Source: Apoda limacodes
Lineage: Eukaryota; Arthropoda; Insecta; Lepidoptera; Limacodidae
Length of the DNA stretch: 64,000 bases
Reading direction: 5' to 3'
Assembly (NCBI GenBank): GCA_946406115.1
Contig: OX291550.1
Span: forward strand, 19,134,722 to 19,198,721
Numbering within the stretch: the first letter of the stretch is position 1; every line of letters starts with the position of its first letter. Below, in pieces: positions 46,037-58,617 of the stretch. The position numbers and the translations under genes were made by a program. Below the pieces are notes generated by a model that searched no databases, was not told where the DNA came from, and saw nothing but the letters and a program-made list of their open reading frames with translations.

Positions 46037-47924
46037 GCTGGTTTGTTTTTATAGTTTAATGTATTATGGTAATAATTATATTTCATTCCATGTGTGCTTG
46101 TTCAGTGTAGTCAGTAAAATATATTTCATTTATTCCTTAGTAACATTTATTTTTTAATATATAGGTACTACTGCTGACTACACTTTGTCCTTTCTTATTC
46201 GCAGAAAAGTTGCAGTATTCACAAATTCAGGTGTTGATTCCATTTTGTTATCATGACAGCATAGGTTTATCAACCTTGTAACATATCTTCATCATATTAT
46301 CTGCAAAATAATTTAGAATATTAGCTATAGACGATATGGTATTAAGGTAAACGGTAAGTTATAAAGAGTAGGTCCTAAAGCTGAGCAATCCTACTAATGC
46401 TTTATACAGTATGTTTAAGTTTGTGACAATGATGAAATAAATTTGGCACACACAGATTATTACTAGAATTGACCAACAAATATTTTATAATGATTATTCT
46501 GTTGAGTAATAATCAGCTGATAAGTTTGTTCCAAAACTACTTTTTAATTGCAATATGGTGTTTAAGAACACCTGTAGGCTATGCTGTAGGACAGTATTTG
46601 CCCTCTGCCTTATAGAAATATATAAATTGGTAGATTTCTTCTTATTCACTTTGATTACCTATGTTTACAGTATAATTCTTAGTCTGTTTTTTTAATTGTG
46701 TTGCCCTAATGATTAAATACTATTGTTGTGAGCGTTGGGTAGGTACACTTGTAGAAAACTGACCAAACATAAAAGAAAGGGTAGTTAGGTATGTAAATTC
46801 AAACATATACCACATCAATTGTTTGGTATATTTTAGGTTATAGGTTTTAAATGTAAGTTTTTCTACTTCATTTATGGTGTAATGAATAGGTAAGTCCCAG
46901 TATTTTGCCGTTAAATACATACAATTTTCTTCGATTTTAGTAATCTTATGTTGTCAACTTTCTAGATTCCTTCATTAGTAGGTAACAGTATTTTATAGGC
47001 AATTTTGGGTTTTAAATCAGCACAGACAGTTTCTCTGGTATTCTTTTCACTATATTTAGAGAGTTAAAATTCACAAACACACACAAAATTAACCAAAACA
47101 CTAATTTAAACAGAAAATTGTATTAGGTACAACGAAGCGTATTTTGACCTCGCACACTGGTTTCTGTTTTGTTACTTAACTTTAATTCATTTCTTGCGGA
47201 TATCTGCTTTAACAATCAATGTTTTGAAAATGTCTAAAGTATTTTATTTAATAAATATTAGCTTTGCAATCAGAAAGCGATCAGTTTACAGCCATTAAAA
47301 AGGTAAACGCAAACTTGACAGTTCATATGGCTTGCTAACCGCTCGCTAATCGTGATTGTTGTCATTCATAATTCCGATTTTGAAGTTTTCTATGACGCGT
47401 AGCGATTGAAAATGCATTTTTAACTCCTAAATCGCCTGATAGAGGCGCTAGCGTCGACTTATCGCTACTTGCATCGCGGACGCTGCTTCATAATTCGAAA
47501 TTGATGTTTGACAGCCATTATTGCGAAATATGAGGCTCTTGCACTGCTCACGCAAGATTGGTGATAACCCCGCGGGTTATAATTTCTGACCTCGTCAGAC
47601 ATCATAACACAGTATATATGCAATATGTTAAGATAAGTTTTTAACTGTTATTTTAGTTATTTTAGTAAGTTGTTTCTACTTATTTTATATTTATAATATT
47701 TAGTTAATGGTTAGTTATTGAGTAAATAGTTAAATATTAAGTAAAAACTCTTAATATAAAAAAACTTAAAAATAATACACTAGGTAGGGTTACAGTAATT
47801 TTATAATTTTATACCTTACATCTATCTATACAAATACACTTTCATTGATGCATTTATTTTTATAGAACTCCAGATATATCTAGGTATAAATGTTTATGTC
47901 TGCATAGCTAAGTATGTCTGTTGG
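46037..47924. other. Intergenic, no gene seen
   Basis: Mostly AT-rich. 47330-47600 is GC-richer with repeated GCTAGCG/CGCTA-like words and TTGACAG near both edges, which could be an old MITE. No coding exon seen. Confidence 0.35.
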
Positions 47925-49690
47925 AATAGGCTTGAGCCGGCTGGAGCTAGGTGCAGCCGGTCACAGGTGGTTACAATTAGATCTGCCCTACTTATCTTCG
48001 GTTAGAACTAAGTTGACCCTTCATCATACCGGCTAGAACTATATGCAGCCGTTCACCGTTGGTTACACTTGTGTATCCTATTAATCTTCGTCTAGAACTA
48101 GTTTTAAATTCAGCTAAGCATTTTGATTTTGTTTCGAGTTTCTTAGCTTGCGTTTTCCAATCGATTCGAATTTCGTATAGCACTGTAGATAAAACATCTC
48201 ACCCCAGACAAGCCGTGTCGATCCGAAACAAGATTTAAGATGTGTAGGATTAATTAAAAAAAATTAAAGACAAGAATGTTGTTGTGACATTTAGATTGTT
48301 CTGTTATCTTTAATAGTTAATGAAACATTATAGAAAACTTATAAGTAAGTAATAAAATTCAGAGACTTATAAATCTTCCCTTCAGAAGTAAAACAACTGA
48401 AATGTTTACGTTAATATTTTATAGGTAAACTATTTTAATTTTTGGCATGAATTTAAATTTATTTATGTATTAATTTACCAACATTTAATATTTTTTTTTT
48501 TGGTTTTTGTTGATTATCTATCGAAAACATTTATTGAAATAAATATACATAAAAAAGTTATGATGAACAAGAATAAAATAAATACATAGTTGTACTTATA
48601 TGTTTTGCCTTCTTTAAAGGATTCCGGCTACGTCATCACAACCAAGGGATCTAATTTGTCTCCATGTGCCTCTTACCCTTATGGAGACTGCTATTATCAA
48701 AGATATTTGTACTTTCATTCTCAGCCAGTAAATAATATGAGAGTATGCTTTTCCCCATTTCTCGTTTAATTTAGATACAGTTTTTTTTAAGAAACTGTTA
48801 TATTCAATGCTTCGTCACATGATAAAATTAGTGGGCTGAGTGATGCTCTAAGTCTTCAACAGCAAGATCATATTTCAAATGTTTTTCTCTACTATGCATT
48901 TGTATTGTTTTTTCCAAAATAGGTTGCCGTAAGAGGTAAGAGGTAGTTAGATTAGATTAGTTTATAAGTGTAATATATAAATAAATATATTACTAGATAT
49001 TTTATGCGCAAAGATTAAAAAAACATGAAAAATAAAGTTTGACTGCTAAACTTAAAAAAAATTACTAAAGTATTTGTCATTCCTATGTCTGTTCTTATAT
49101 TTTTATGTTAAAATAAATACAATATCTTGAATCAGTTTAAACTATCAAAACAATCAACAAAATCTTCATCTCTATAACTTATTTGAACAAGATAAACTTA
49201 AAGGCCAATTAGAGCTACACAAAATACCAGCTGCTTTACAGAAGCACTTTTTATTACCACATTTAGTTTTGCGATGGCATGTTTTGTATCCTTGACCTCC
49301 AGTTGTAGATTAGGCATTAGCTATTTGGCATAAAGATTATTTTTATGAGAAACATATCAACATCTAAAAATTTCCCGACCTGTCCCGATTGTCGGGGGTA
49401 AGATGTCTTGTCTACGGGGCAACACTTAATTCAAATCAATTGGGAAACGCAAGATAAAAATCTCAAAACAAAACCAAGATGCTTAACTGAACTAGAAACT
49501 AGGTCTAGCCAGTAAAAAATAGAATACACCTGAGTTTAACCAAAGGCTGCACCTATGATAAAGGCTAAACCTAGTTCTAACCGAAGATAAGTAGGATAGA
49601 TCTAAGTTTCAGCACCTGTGACTGGCTGCACCTAGCCCCAGCCGGCTAAAACTAGATGTAACCGCAATTCGGCTTTCAGTTGTAGCATAT
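47925..49690 (-). mobile_element. DNA transposon with ~300-bp terminal inverted repeats (possibly Ginger-like)
   Basis: The left arm 47925-48232 and right arm 49396-49690 are inverted copies. Shared words in inverted order include GCCGGCTGG, CTAGGTGCAGCC, GTCACAGGTG, CTACTTATCTTCGGTTAG, GCTAAGCATTTTG and CTTGCGTTT. About 1.16 kb of AT-rich interior remains. Each arm holds two diverged units of about 90 bp (left starts at about 47938 and 48030). A cysteine-rich coding remnant at 49180-49308 on the minus strand suggests the original transposase type. Target duplication was not resolved. Confidence 0.85.
49180..49308 (-). pseudogene. Transposase C-terminal cysteine-rich remnant
   Basis: The minus strand encodes STTGGQGYKTCHRKTKCG followed by NKKCFCKAAGILCSS, NWPLSLSCSNKL and a stop. 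The pattern GG.GY..C.CK..C....C.C.KAG..C...C and the closing CSNK resemble the tail of KRBA2/SCAND3-like integrase proteins, which derive from gypsy-integrase-type DNA transposons. The frame is closed upstream by a stop just before STTGG. Two expected cysteines appear to be replaced (H in CHRK, N in SSNW). No DDE core survives here. The family assignment is from motif memory only. Confidence 0.5.
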
Positions 49691-49867
49691 ATATTGTATT
49701 TCGTACAAGTCCATATATGACCTTCTTGATTTCTTAATTCTATTTGAACATTGCCGTACTGGAACTTTTAAAGTCAATGGGAGTTGTATGTAACGTTCGT
49801 AACGTATGAGTACATTGATTATATCAAATAATGTAAAACTCATTTTTCCTTAACTGTCTTATATTAC

Positions 49868-50239
49868 AAGATCCTAGAGCGATCTGACATAACTTATTTT
49901 CACATAGATGAAACCTTAGGTTTTCAGTAGTGTCTCATGTTCTTTGAATACCTGCGTGATTGTGAAGCCACCCTTGTGACACATGGGCAGTTACCAGGTA
50001 AGAAAGGTAACTAAAATTAAGAGTGACATAAGTTAAATTTAAATAGCTGATTTTTATATATGTTTTGTAGAATATTATTCTAAAATAGTATTACAAGTGT
50101 CAGATACTTTCTATGGGCCAAACCTTTGTCAGACGCTTTAAAGCTCCACAAAAAATAAATGAACTTTACTTATTTTTACATATTTTTTTTTATATTCATC
50201 TATGTGAAAATAAGTTATGTCAGATCGCTCTTGGATCTT
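49868..50239. mobile_element. Putative foldback/MITE with 45-bp near-perfect inverted repeats
   Basis: The arms 49868-49912 and 50195-50239 are inverted complements with a single mismatch over 45 bp; they contain GAGCGATCTGACATAACTTA and TTTTCACATAGATGAA. The 282-bp spacer has no open frame. No flanking duplication was identified, so insertion by transposition is inferred from the structure. Confidence 0.7.
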
Positions 50240-51174
50240 GGACTATTATTATGTAAACAAAATCACATTCACACACTTTGCGGCGAAAATTTGTAGTCCA
50301 GTTGTATCTTCAACAACTTCGTTTTGGATTACAGCTGTCAAACTAGAAAGGGCTCTTCGTAACTATTGAACTTATTTAAAGCTATCACCTGAAAATAAAG
50401 CTTGAAGATTTTGAGTGCAAAACCCTGTTATCCTTTGAACTTAGTTAAAAAACTTTGGTATTTATATTCCGTATTAAGCCCTCAATGCACTAATCTGACT
50501 CAGACGTTTTTTTAACTATAACAACTTCCATTCTTATAAAATTCGGTTAAAAGGCTTTAATATTATCATTTCGGGGCAATGGTCCAACTGGTCAGGCAGT
50601 TGTACGAAGGGCCATGTAGATTTCGGTTTTCTTATGTTCAACCATTTAGTTGGTGCCAAAACCATATTTTTGTCGCATTTTTTGGCATTCACAAATAAAT
50701 CAAACCCTATCATATGTGATACTGCCCGTTGTTTTAAATAATCATGAAAAATGACACGAAGCAAGGTCTTATACATCACAAATTTAAAAAGAAAACCGCA
50801 GTTTGTATTTATAACACATTAATAGAAAGTTTTTCTGACAACGACTTTTATTGATTATTTTCAAGTAATGTTTGAATTATGATGAGATTAATCATTAATT
50901 CATTCAAAGTTATTCACTAATATGAGAAAATATTATAAAATTGCCTCTGGTCTCCAATACGCCATATTTGTTTACATGATAAGACAGGTAAGATAAAATA
51001 AGGTTCATTAGATTCGATCCTTTACAATCTTTTAATGCATTTAAATAAGTTAAAACTATACGCTCTTTTGCTCTTATGTAAAATACATTTGTCTGAGTGT
51101 TCTGAAATGAAATGTTATATCATATTTAATTTAAAAAATATAAGCTTTAAATCCCTGTGGTTTCAGAGACCCAC
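50240..51174. other. Intergenic, no gene seen
   Basis: AT-rich. The 81-codon minus-strand frame at 50534-50779 shows no domain. Confidence 0.4.
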
Positions 51175-51545
51175 TTCACTTGGACTCGAGCCTAATAAGA
51201 CTTAAGTTGTTATTACTGGTAGAAAACAAATAATATCTTATATTATTAGTACCTAATATAACACATAATATAATAACTGTCTTAACAGTTACACAAGTCA
51301 AAAACTTCGGTGTAGTATTTCATAAAAAAATGTCTTGGAGTCCACAAGTTGAGTAATTAAGTAAAAATTTGTTTGCATCGTTGCATTTACTTAAAAGGCT
51401 GCAAATTTTTTTACCATTTCACACCAAAGTTACACTGGGACAGTAGGTATTTACTGCTCCCTTTACTATATTACGCAGACATAAGCTACCTTGACTATAT
51501 AAACTTGAACGTCTTTAAAATCTTTGAATCCGTTTGATTTATATC
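51175..51545 (+). mobile_element. Fragment of a jockey-like LINE (RT thumb region)
   Basis: The plus strand encodes TVLTVTQVKNFGVVFHKKMS, WSPQVE, LSKNLFASLHLLKRLQIFLP and FHTKVTLGQ, with stops between blocks. The pattern VKNLGV.FD..LSW..QV followed by F..LH.LKR matches the thumb region of jockey-type reverse transcriptases. No palm domain is present. Confidence 0.8.
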
Positions 51546-52244
51546 TCTCTAAGCAACTAGACACATTAACATATGTTTTTCTAGCACATGTTTTCGATAC
51601 TATAATTTTAGATTGTTTTGTTTTATTGTTAACAGAGCTAATCTCTGTTAATATAGTAAAAAGTTTTACGAAAATACGAATATATCTATTGTTTGAATAC
51701 GTACGATAATTTCATATCTGTAAAGGTTAGATCACTTGAATAAATTAATCCTGCATTGACCCTATTTAATATTCAGGCCTCGTTTTCCTTCTCTCAGTAC
51801 TTCCACTTCCTGTTAAAATAAAAGACTAAATTGAAAATTTGAATTCTCTGCGGAGGAATAATTTTTGCGGTTTCTGTATAATAATATACTTGCTATGTTT
51901 TTATATTTTTGTTATATTTACATTTCTCTGCTCTTATAAATTTATCAGTATGTTTATAAATAATTTTAACTTTAATACTTTTTATAATGTAAGTGAATAT
52001 TTTTAGGAAACATTTGCACCTAAGGGAAATACATTGTATGTAACACATATATAACATGCTTGTGTTATTTTTATTGAAAATACTTTCACTAGTTTAATAA
52101 TGGAAAAAATAAAGCATTGCAGGCGTAATATCAAAAAGAGGAAATCAAATAATACGGAGTAGATTATATAAACTTACTCTACCCCAGTAACCAACTCGAG
52201 TATCTACCGTTTTATGAGTCGTGACAGAGTAAAACATTTTTTTA
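51546..52244. other. Intergenic, no gene seen
   Basis: AT-rich; nothing recognisable. Confidence 0.4.
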
Positions 52245-52501
52245 TCCATACTAATATTATAAATGCAAAAGTAACTCTGACTGTCTGTCTGTATGATACC
52301 TCTTCACGCTTAAACCACTGTACCAATGAAGATGAAATTTGGCATGGAGAAGTTTGAGTCCGTAGGCAAGGACATAGGCTACTTGAAAACGGCAAGTGTA
52401 AGTCGGTTTGTTTTTCTATAATATTTAGTATTTTCTATTGAAATTGAAATCGTACAGGGATTACCGAATTTAGTGCGGGTAAAACCGCGGGCAAAAGCTT
52501 G
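52245..52501 (+). mobile_element. Helitron-like non-autonomous element, copy 3
   Basis: Starts A|TCCATACTAATATTATAAAT, then CTGTCTGTCTGTATGATACC and AAATTTGGCATGGAG, and ends CCGCGGGCAAAAGCTTG|T. It is colinear with the minus-strand copies at 41192 and 42776. The final CTTG is one base from the expected CTAG. Confidence 0.7.
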
Positions 52502-54080
52502 TGTTTAAATATGTTCATTCTATGGGAATAAGCATTGTAGCAACATTGTAGGTGAAAATGGATCATGATAGCCATACTTGTATCTTCAAGTGCCTTCATA
52601 CAGACATACAGGCACGAAAGGACTACCTTTTTACCTATGTACTTACCTTAAACATACTTCAGGGCTATAAAATACAAAATAATGTAATTTATGACAAAAA
52701 TAACTATAATATTCTTATAAATATATACTTCCTATCTTGCCAAACAATAAAAAATAAAGAGTTTCTTCTTCATCAACTTTTATTGATAGTATCTGTTTTA
52801 TTATAATTTTATAAAAACAAACAAACAAATGAGTAAAATATGCATATATTTGGGCATAGAAGCCGTTTTCAATGCAAAAAATATAATAATAGGCACAATA
52901 CAATAAAACTAAATCGAATTCTAATTTTTAACACATATATATTTGGTTTACTATGCCGAAATATATCCATTTTTTTTTTATTTTGTGTTTGTGTTAATTT
53001 AAAATTTAGTAATTAAAGGTTCTATCTTATTTATATATAAATAATAGTGATACATAAAATTACCCAAACGCTCCAACTTCACTGATGGTAGGTATATTGT
53101 AAATCTAAGCTCTTAGAATGAAGCCACGTTCAGCAAATATTTGGCTGCGTTCATTTGCGTAAACTCGTTTGCTTTTAATGGACGGTATGATTCTGTTTTG
53201 CACAGTCGAATTTCGTACAAAACTCGAATTAGTGTGCAATTCCTGCATGTTTATTGAGGAGATATTAAAAAAGATAATGAGGTGTTATTTTCCCCTGTGT
53301 CCAACTCGTACTTTTATAATTTGTCTAGAAATGGCAAAGGGATATATTTTTTTGTCCCTGGTCTTTTACTGCTTATAACTGGTATTTATTACTTATGGGA
53401 TATATATAAAGACACCTTAGACCTGGTAGACTGCATAAGAAGCAGTTGCGGTTATGGATTCACAGGACTATAGATTCCAGGCCCTGGTTAACCCCTTACA
53501 TATACATACTATTCATATATATATATATATATATCTACCTACCTACTGTGGGTACTACAAATACCTTCTGTGGGTTTGCAATAATCAGTTAGCCAGGCCC
53601 AAAAATACGATATGCATAACTGGAAAACAAAATTAATTTGGTGTAGTAATTAATATACTTTTCCTTTTAAAATTCTAGATATTAATTATTGGCCTTTCTT
53701 TCAAATCTTAAACACGAAAGCGTAAACAGAAAGGAAAGAGAATTGTTATACGGCGAAGGGAAATAAAAACACTTAAAAGTTAGAAATAATTTATTTTGAT
53801 GTTATTTGCCGACGATTTGTTTTGACTGTCACAAGAACTCTTATGTCAACAGTTCTTTAACTGTTTGTCGTTAAATTACAAAGTATTACTTAGTTGGATA
53901 AAAGTTATTAAAATATTTCAAGAGATTAATTCGTTTTGACCTTAATTCGAATTGTACGAGTACTTTAAATTCATATTTACTAAACAGTTAAGAAATAAAT
54001 TATTATTTCTTCCTAATTTTTTTTTTTATTATTGTAGATACCTAAACTTCTTAATTTACAATATTCTTGTTTTAGTGTGA
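52502..54080. other. AT-rich intergenic stretch, no gene seen
   Basis: A (TA)n tract lies at 53515-53535. The hydrophobic 63-codon frame at 53282-53473 has no recognised family and no splice context. Confidence 0.4.
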
Positions 54081-54260
54081 TTTTTAGGGTTCCGTAGTTC
54101 AAAAGGAAAAAAGAAACCCTTATAGGATCACTGTGGTGTCCATCTGTCTGTCAAGAACCTTCTTCTCAGGAACACGTCAAGGTATCAAGTTGAAATTAAT
54201 ATCAAATTCTAAGGTATGCGGAACTATAAAGCTGTAAGCTTCTAAGTCAATGCAATAAAA
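54081..54260 (+). repeat. GTTCCGTA-type repeat, 5' part
   Basis: TTTTTAGGGTTCCGTAG, AAACCCTTATAGGATCAC, CTTCTCAGGAACACGTCAAG and GTATCAAGTTGAAATTAATA match the first half of 19957-20388. The AAGTGCGAGTC end is missing. Confidence 0.75.
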
Positions 54261-55914
54261 AAATATGTCGAAAGAATAAATAAATCAAAAAATCGAAAAC
54301 GAAACTGCTTAAATAATTAACTATAAATATAAAACTGGAAAGAGAAAAATAAGTCCAGTATTTCCATTAGAAACCAGCTAACGGAAGCGTGATCTCAGAT
54401 AGAAATAACTAATAAGGCGCAATAGTTATTTGTTATACAAGTGTTATACTAGCGAAGTTGGCTAGAATTAAATTAAATATAGACTACTGAGCATAGCGAG
54501 GGATTTAAAGGTACGATACCGAAAAAATTTGCTCACGCGTCTAACATATAACTTTTCACCTCTACCAGCGAGAAAAATATTTTCCCGTAACTTTTCTGGT
54601 AAAAAGTTAATTTCGGCATTGGAGACTTTGTTGTCTTAATTCTTCTGGTGTCAGAGAAATATCTTCGTAGCTTGTGTCGCTCATTTTTCAAACAAAACAG
54701 AATTATTAGTTAAATAAACAATCTCATGTTCAAAAAACTAGCTTGCCGCCATTTTACTTTGTTTTTTTTTTTAATTGAGGTTGCGTTCGGGATTGTAGCT
54801 ACTACAACCTCTGCCATTGCTATCAAAACAACGTATGATATTTTTTAAGTTAGCTGTATAAACTTTTAATAATACTAATTATTTATAAAAACTCACTTAA
54901 AAACGAAAAAATGCTATGTAGTTATATTCTTAATTAAAATGAACAAGGTTAAGTATTAATATTGTGTTGCTTTTTTTTCATCATCGGGTTAATTCCAAAA
55001 GTCAATGTTCGAACAGTGAATACTTAGCCTCACTTTTTTGATTTTGCTCACTGAAATTGGACAGCAAAACTATCCTTTTCGTGCTGGTGAGGTGAAAATA
55101 ACTTTAATAACTTACCTAATAGATCAACAAATCGATTTCTTAATGATATTATGTAGGACGAATTTAGCCTAGCTATCTTTGAATCTGAACAGCAACTAAC
55201 AACCAGAACTCCCAGAAAGTTTACAGCTTATAAATCACCTTAGTACTAAAACCAAAGGAATTGACAAAATAATCATATCACGGACTATGAAAATGGTCAA
55301 GGGTTTTTTATTACATGATTTTTAAAACTATAATTAAACCATTTTTATAAAACGCAAACGTATCTACAATTAATCAAGAATAAAAGGTACTACTTTCTAA
55401 TCACAAACAACAAACCAACAACGTACATTTGTTGCAATGTAGGTATTTATTAAACATACGAAGTAGTTTCCTTATACAATACCAGTATTTGGGGAGGGAT
55501 CAGAATTACGTACATTGAGGTGGTTTCAGAACTTTAGCTATAACTCACAAAGCCGACATAGGCAAATAACTAAACCTCGAACTTTGAAGCGAACTCTATT
55601 AACTGTTTAGATGCTTTGGGTAAGACATAACCTCTAACATGAACCAGCTAGTATCTCATGTATACATTTAGCGTAGTTATAAATTTTGTAAAAGCTACTC
55701 TAGTTAACTTCTCTTGTGGGAAGTTATTATAATAGGTAAAGGTTAAATCGAATTCGCTAAATTTGCGTTTTCTTTACGTTTTGAGACCTGGAGAATCATT
55801 TACCATGATTTGATGAGTGATGTGTGTGTGTATGCATGTATCTATGTAGGTAAGCTTTTTTTCTCCTCGATATCTCAAGAACCAATGGACCAATTTGTCT
55901 CATCACCATATCAA
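54261..55914. other. AT-rich intergenic stretch, no gene seen
   Basis: No exon or classifiable element. Confidence 0.4.
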
Positions 55915-56200
55915 TCGATACGCCACGTTAACACTTAGGGTTGAAACACATAACCGCGTTGCGGCGCTACGTCGTGAAATAAAGCGTTCTACTGCCGTAG
56001 TGTAGGGCAACAATTAATTTTTAAACAACTTTAGGGATGTCGCGTATAGTTTACAAGCGTGTTAAAAGCAAACTGCATTGATTGTCACCAAGTGTGACGT
56101 CATAACGTCAAAAGGTGCGGCGCGCTGCACGCCGCGAAATTCTGCGTTGCGGCGGGCGACGCTGCCGATTTTGGAGGTGAGACGCCGTAACTCGTTCATG
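55915..56200. other. GC-rich segment with CG-rich repeated words, possible MITE
   Basis: GTTGCGGCGCTACGTCG near 55966 and CTGCGTTGCGGCGGGCGACG near 56142 flank a more ordinary interior, and GCGCGCTGCACGCCGCG near 56120 is self-complementary. A similar ACTGCGCGCGGCGTGTTGCG occurs at about 59271. It is non-coding and its family is unknown. Confidence 0.3.
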
Positions 56201-57290
56201 TGCTCGGAGTTTGATTAAAATTGGTCCCGCGGTTTATTTTTTATCGCTAAAGAACTGTTTTTTTTTATATTTTTTTAACAATTTCGATTTTCAAATTGTT
56301 AATTTTGTTTGATTACGTTTTGAAAGAGAATCGTTTGCAACTAATTTCAGAGTGATGTCTTTTGTGTGCGTGTTTGTGTTAAATTTTTTTTTATTGGTAT
56401 GTAAATTTTTCAACCAGAATTTTGATGTAGGATCGGTTTCGAGAAAAGGAGGTTTTTTAAATTTAAGATGGCGGAACTTATATAGAGCGCATTTTTTCTG
56501 AAAATTATTTGGTATCAAGACAAGCAAAGAGAAATTACTAATGCGGTAGTTGCTACCGAACCAAATTTAGTGATAATTTTACACGACAATGTATGATTAA
56601 TTAAATATCCGAGTATCATCACTACTAACATCTTCTCACTTGTGGATCATGACGGAGGATCCAAGTGCAGACAGACTTAATTAAAACTTAATAATGTTCA
56701 GGAAAAGGATCAGCGTTATGATAAACTATCAGTAACACTGAAACATCTGATGCAATGTTTAAATAACCAAGTGCAAAAGGAATGCAAACTATGAGGTACC
56801 ATTTACATCTTAACGATAATAATTGCAATCGCAATTTTTTCCGTTTAGATTACGCTAGGCCGTTTTGGGAAATTGTAATGTAACAATTTCCTATAGTGCT
56901 CAATTTTAGCTAATTGACTGACGGTACAGCCTCCTACCTAAACAAACAACACCACACCATCCATTAGGCTGCGGCTGATATACCAGGGGAATGGATTCAC
57001 TAAGGAAACATTAATCTTATGAACAAGTTACCCTTCTTACACCAAACAGCTCTACGTACTTTGTTTTTGAATCACTTATCCTCATTATAAAAAAAGACTG
57101 TGACAAAACTGTAAATGTTATAAATATTTTGTAATGAAATTAATTTTTGTTTAAATAAGTACAGTTACATAAAAGTTATTTATGCCATTTTACTTAAATG
57201 ACGTTGAAAACCTAATAATTTCATATACAACTTTATCTAGACCTATATACGACATGAAGTATAAAGTAAAAGTACTTACGTGTTTTTTAT
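56201..57290. other. AT-rich intergenic stretch, no gene seen
   Basis: Nothing recognisable; the 78-codon minus-strand frame at 56291-56527 is low-complexity. Confidence 0.4.
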
Positions 57291-57558
57291 TAGGTTCCGT
57301 ACCCAAAGGGTAATTAGCGGAACCCTATTACTAAGACTCCGCTGTCCGTCCGTCCATCCGTCTGTCACCAGGCTGTATCTCGTGAACCGTGATAGTTAGA
57401 CAACAAGAAAAGGCTTTATAACAACAAATACTAAAAAACAGAATAAAATAAATATTTAAGGAGGGCTCCCATACAGCAAACGTGATATTTTTGCCGTTTT
57501 CATAGATAATGGTATGGAACCTTTCGTGCGCGAGTCCGACTTGCACTTGCCCGGATTT
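57291..57558 (+). repeat. GTTCCGTA / AAGTGCGAGTC-type repeat, complete copy
   Basis: Runs from TAGGTTCCGTACCCAAAGGG through ACTAAGACTCCGCTGTCCG, TATCTCGTGAACCGTGATAG and GGGCTCCCATACAGCAAACG to CGTGCGCGAGTCCGACTTGC and ACTTGCCCGG. The two ends match the other copies, but the interior differs from the TTATAGGATCAC subfamily (19957, 54081, 59995). Confidence 0.8.
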
Positions 57559-58617
57559 ATTAATTGTATTGCCTATTGTGGTAATAACTGGTAAGAAATA
57601 TTCGTTGCTGCTGTAGATAAAGGCAAAACTCAAACTCATTTTTTTTATGTCAATTCTATGAACACTTTTAATTCGTCAAAGTTAATAAAACGATTTTTAT
57701 TTTTTTGAAATCCAGTTCACAATGAGGATTTCTACCGAGAAGAATCCGGCAAGAAACTCGCTAGTTATTCTTTAAAAAAAAACATATAATATGTTAGCGT
57801 GTTATTAATGCTTGTATCATTATCACTTATTATTTTATAGATCAAATTAAATTCGCAATGAACTAAAATAGTCAAACAATGGAGGGAAAATAATCCTATG
57901 AAATTATCGCAGTAAAATAGCAGCTTGAACTGAGAAGATTTAATAAAAACATTTTACCACCGGTTAACATAATGAAATTTAATACAACAATAATACACTT
58001 GTGGGGATGTGATACTATTTAGTATGCTACAGAGTGACATAAATGTAGGTCAAAGCTAAGATTTCTCAACCCGTTACAGAGAATTTGCGGCATTGATGAA
58101 GACAAACATTTTATGGCATCAAACTGTTATGAATAAAATAACAGAATTTAAACATGCTTTATTTAGAATTAATCTATTACTTGTTTATAAATGTCGCTTA
58201 GAGGTTTACAGTGACATTATTACCTACATATTTAATCAAATAACCAGGTAACCATTAGTAGATCATGCAATAGTATCATTAGATACTGTCTTAAATGTAT
58301 TTTGAGCAGACAGGTACGAAGATGAAATAACATAGAAAAGTGGATAATGGAACAATTGCGTGCTACAGTTGAATGTTTGCAAAAGGAATCATAGCAAAAT
58401 TGCTTATCATTTCTACCAAGTGAAGGTACCTATCATTCCATATAGTATTTTTATTAATTTTATACTTAAAGGTTATGAACCTCGGATTGGAATCCTCTTT
58501 CCATTTCCCTCAAAAACTTTGCGCTGCACTCATACAACAACAGATTATATTTAGGTCATTTGTGTTGACTTACTAGCTTACTCAGCAATTATATAATTGC
58601 CTATTCTTAACTCTCTT
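57559..58617. other. Intergenic, no gene seen
   Basis: AT-rich; nothing recognisable. Confidence 0.4.

Noticed and set aside
53169..53473. Hydrophobic frames as a membrane protein exon
   Set aside because: Two overlapping frames compete and neither has a family match or exon partner; hydrophobic frames are expected from T-rich DNA.
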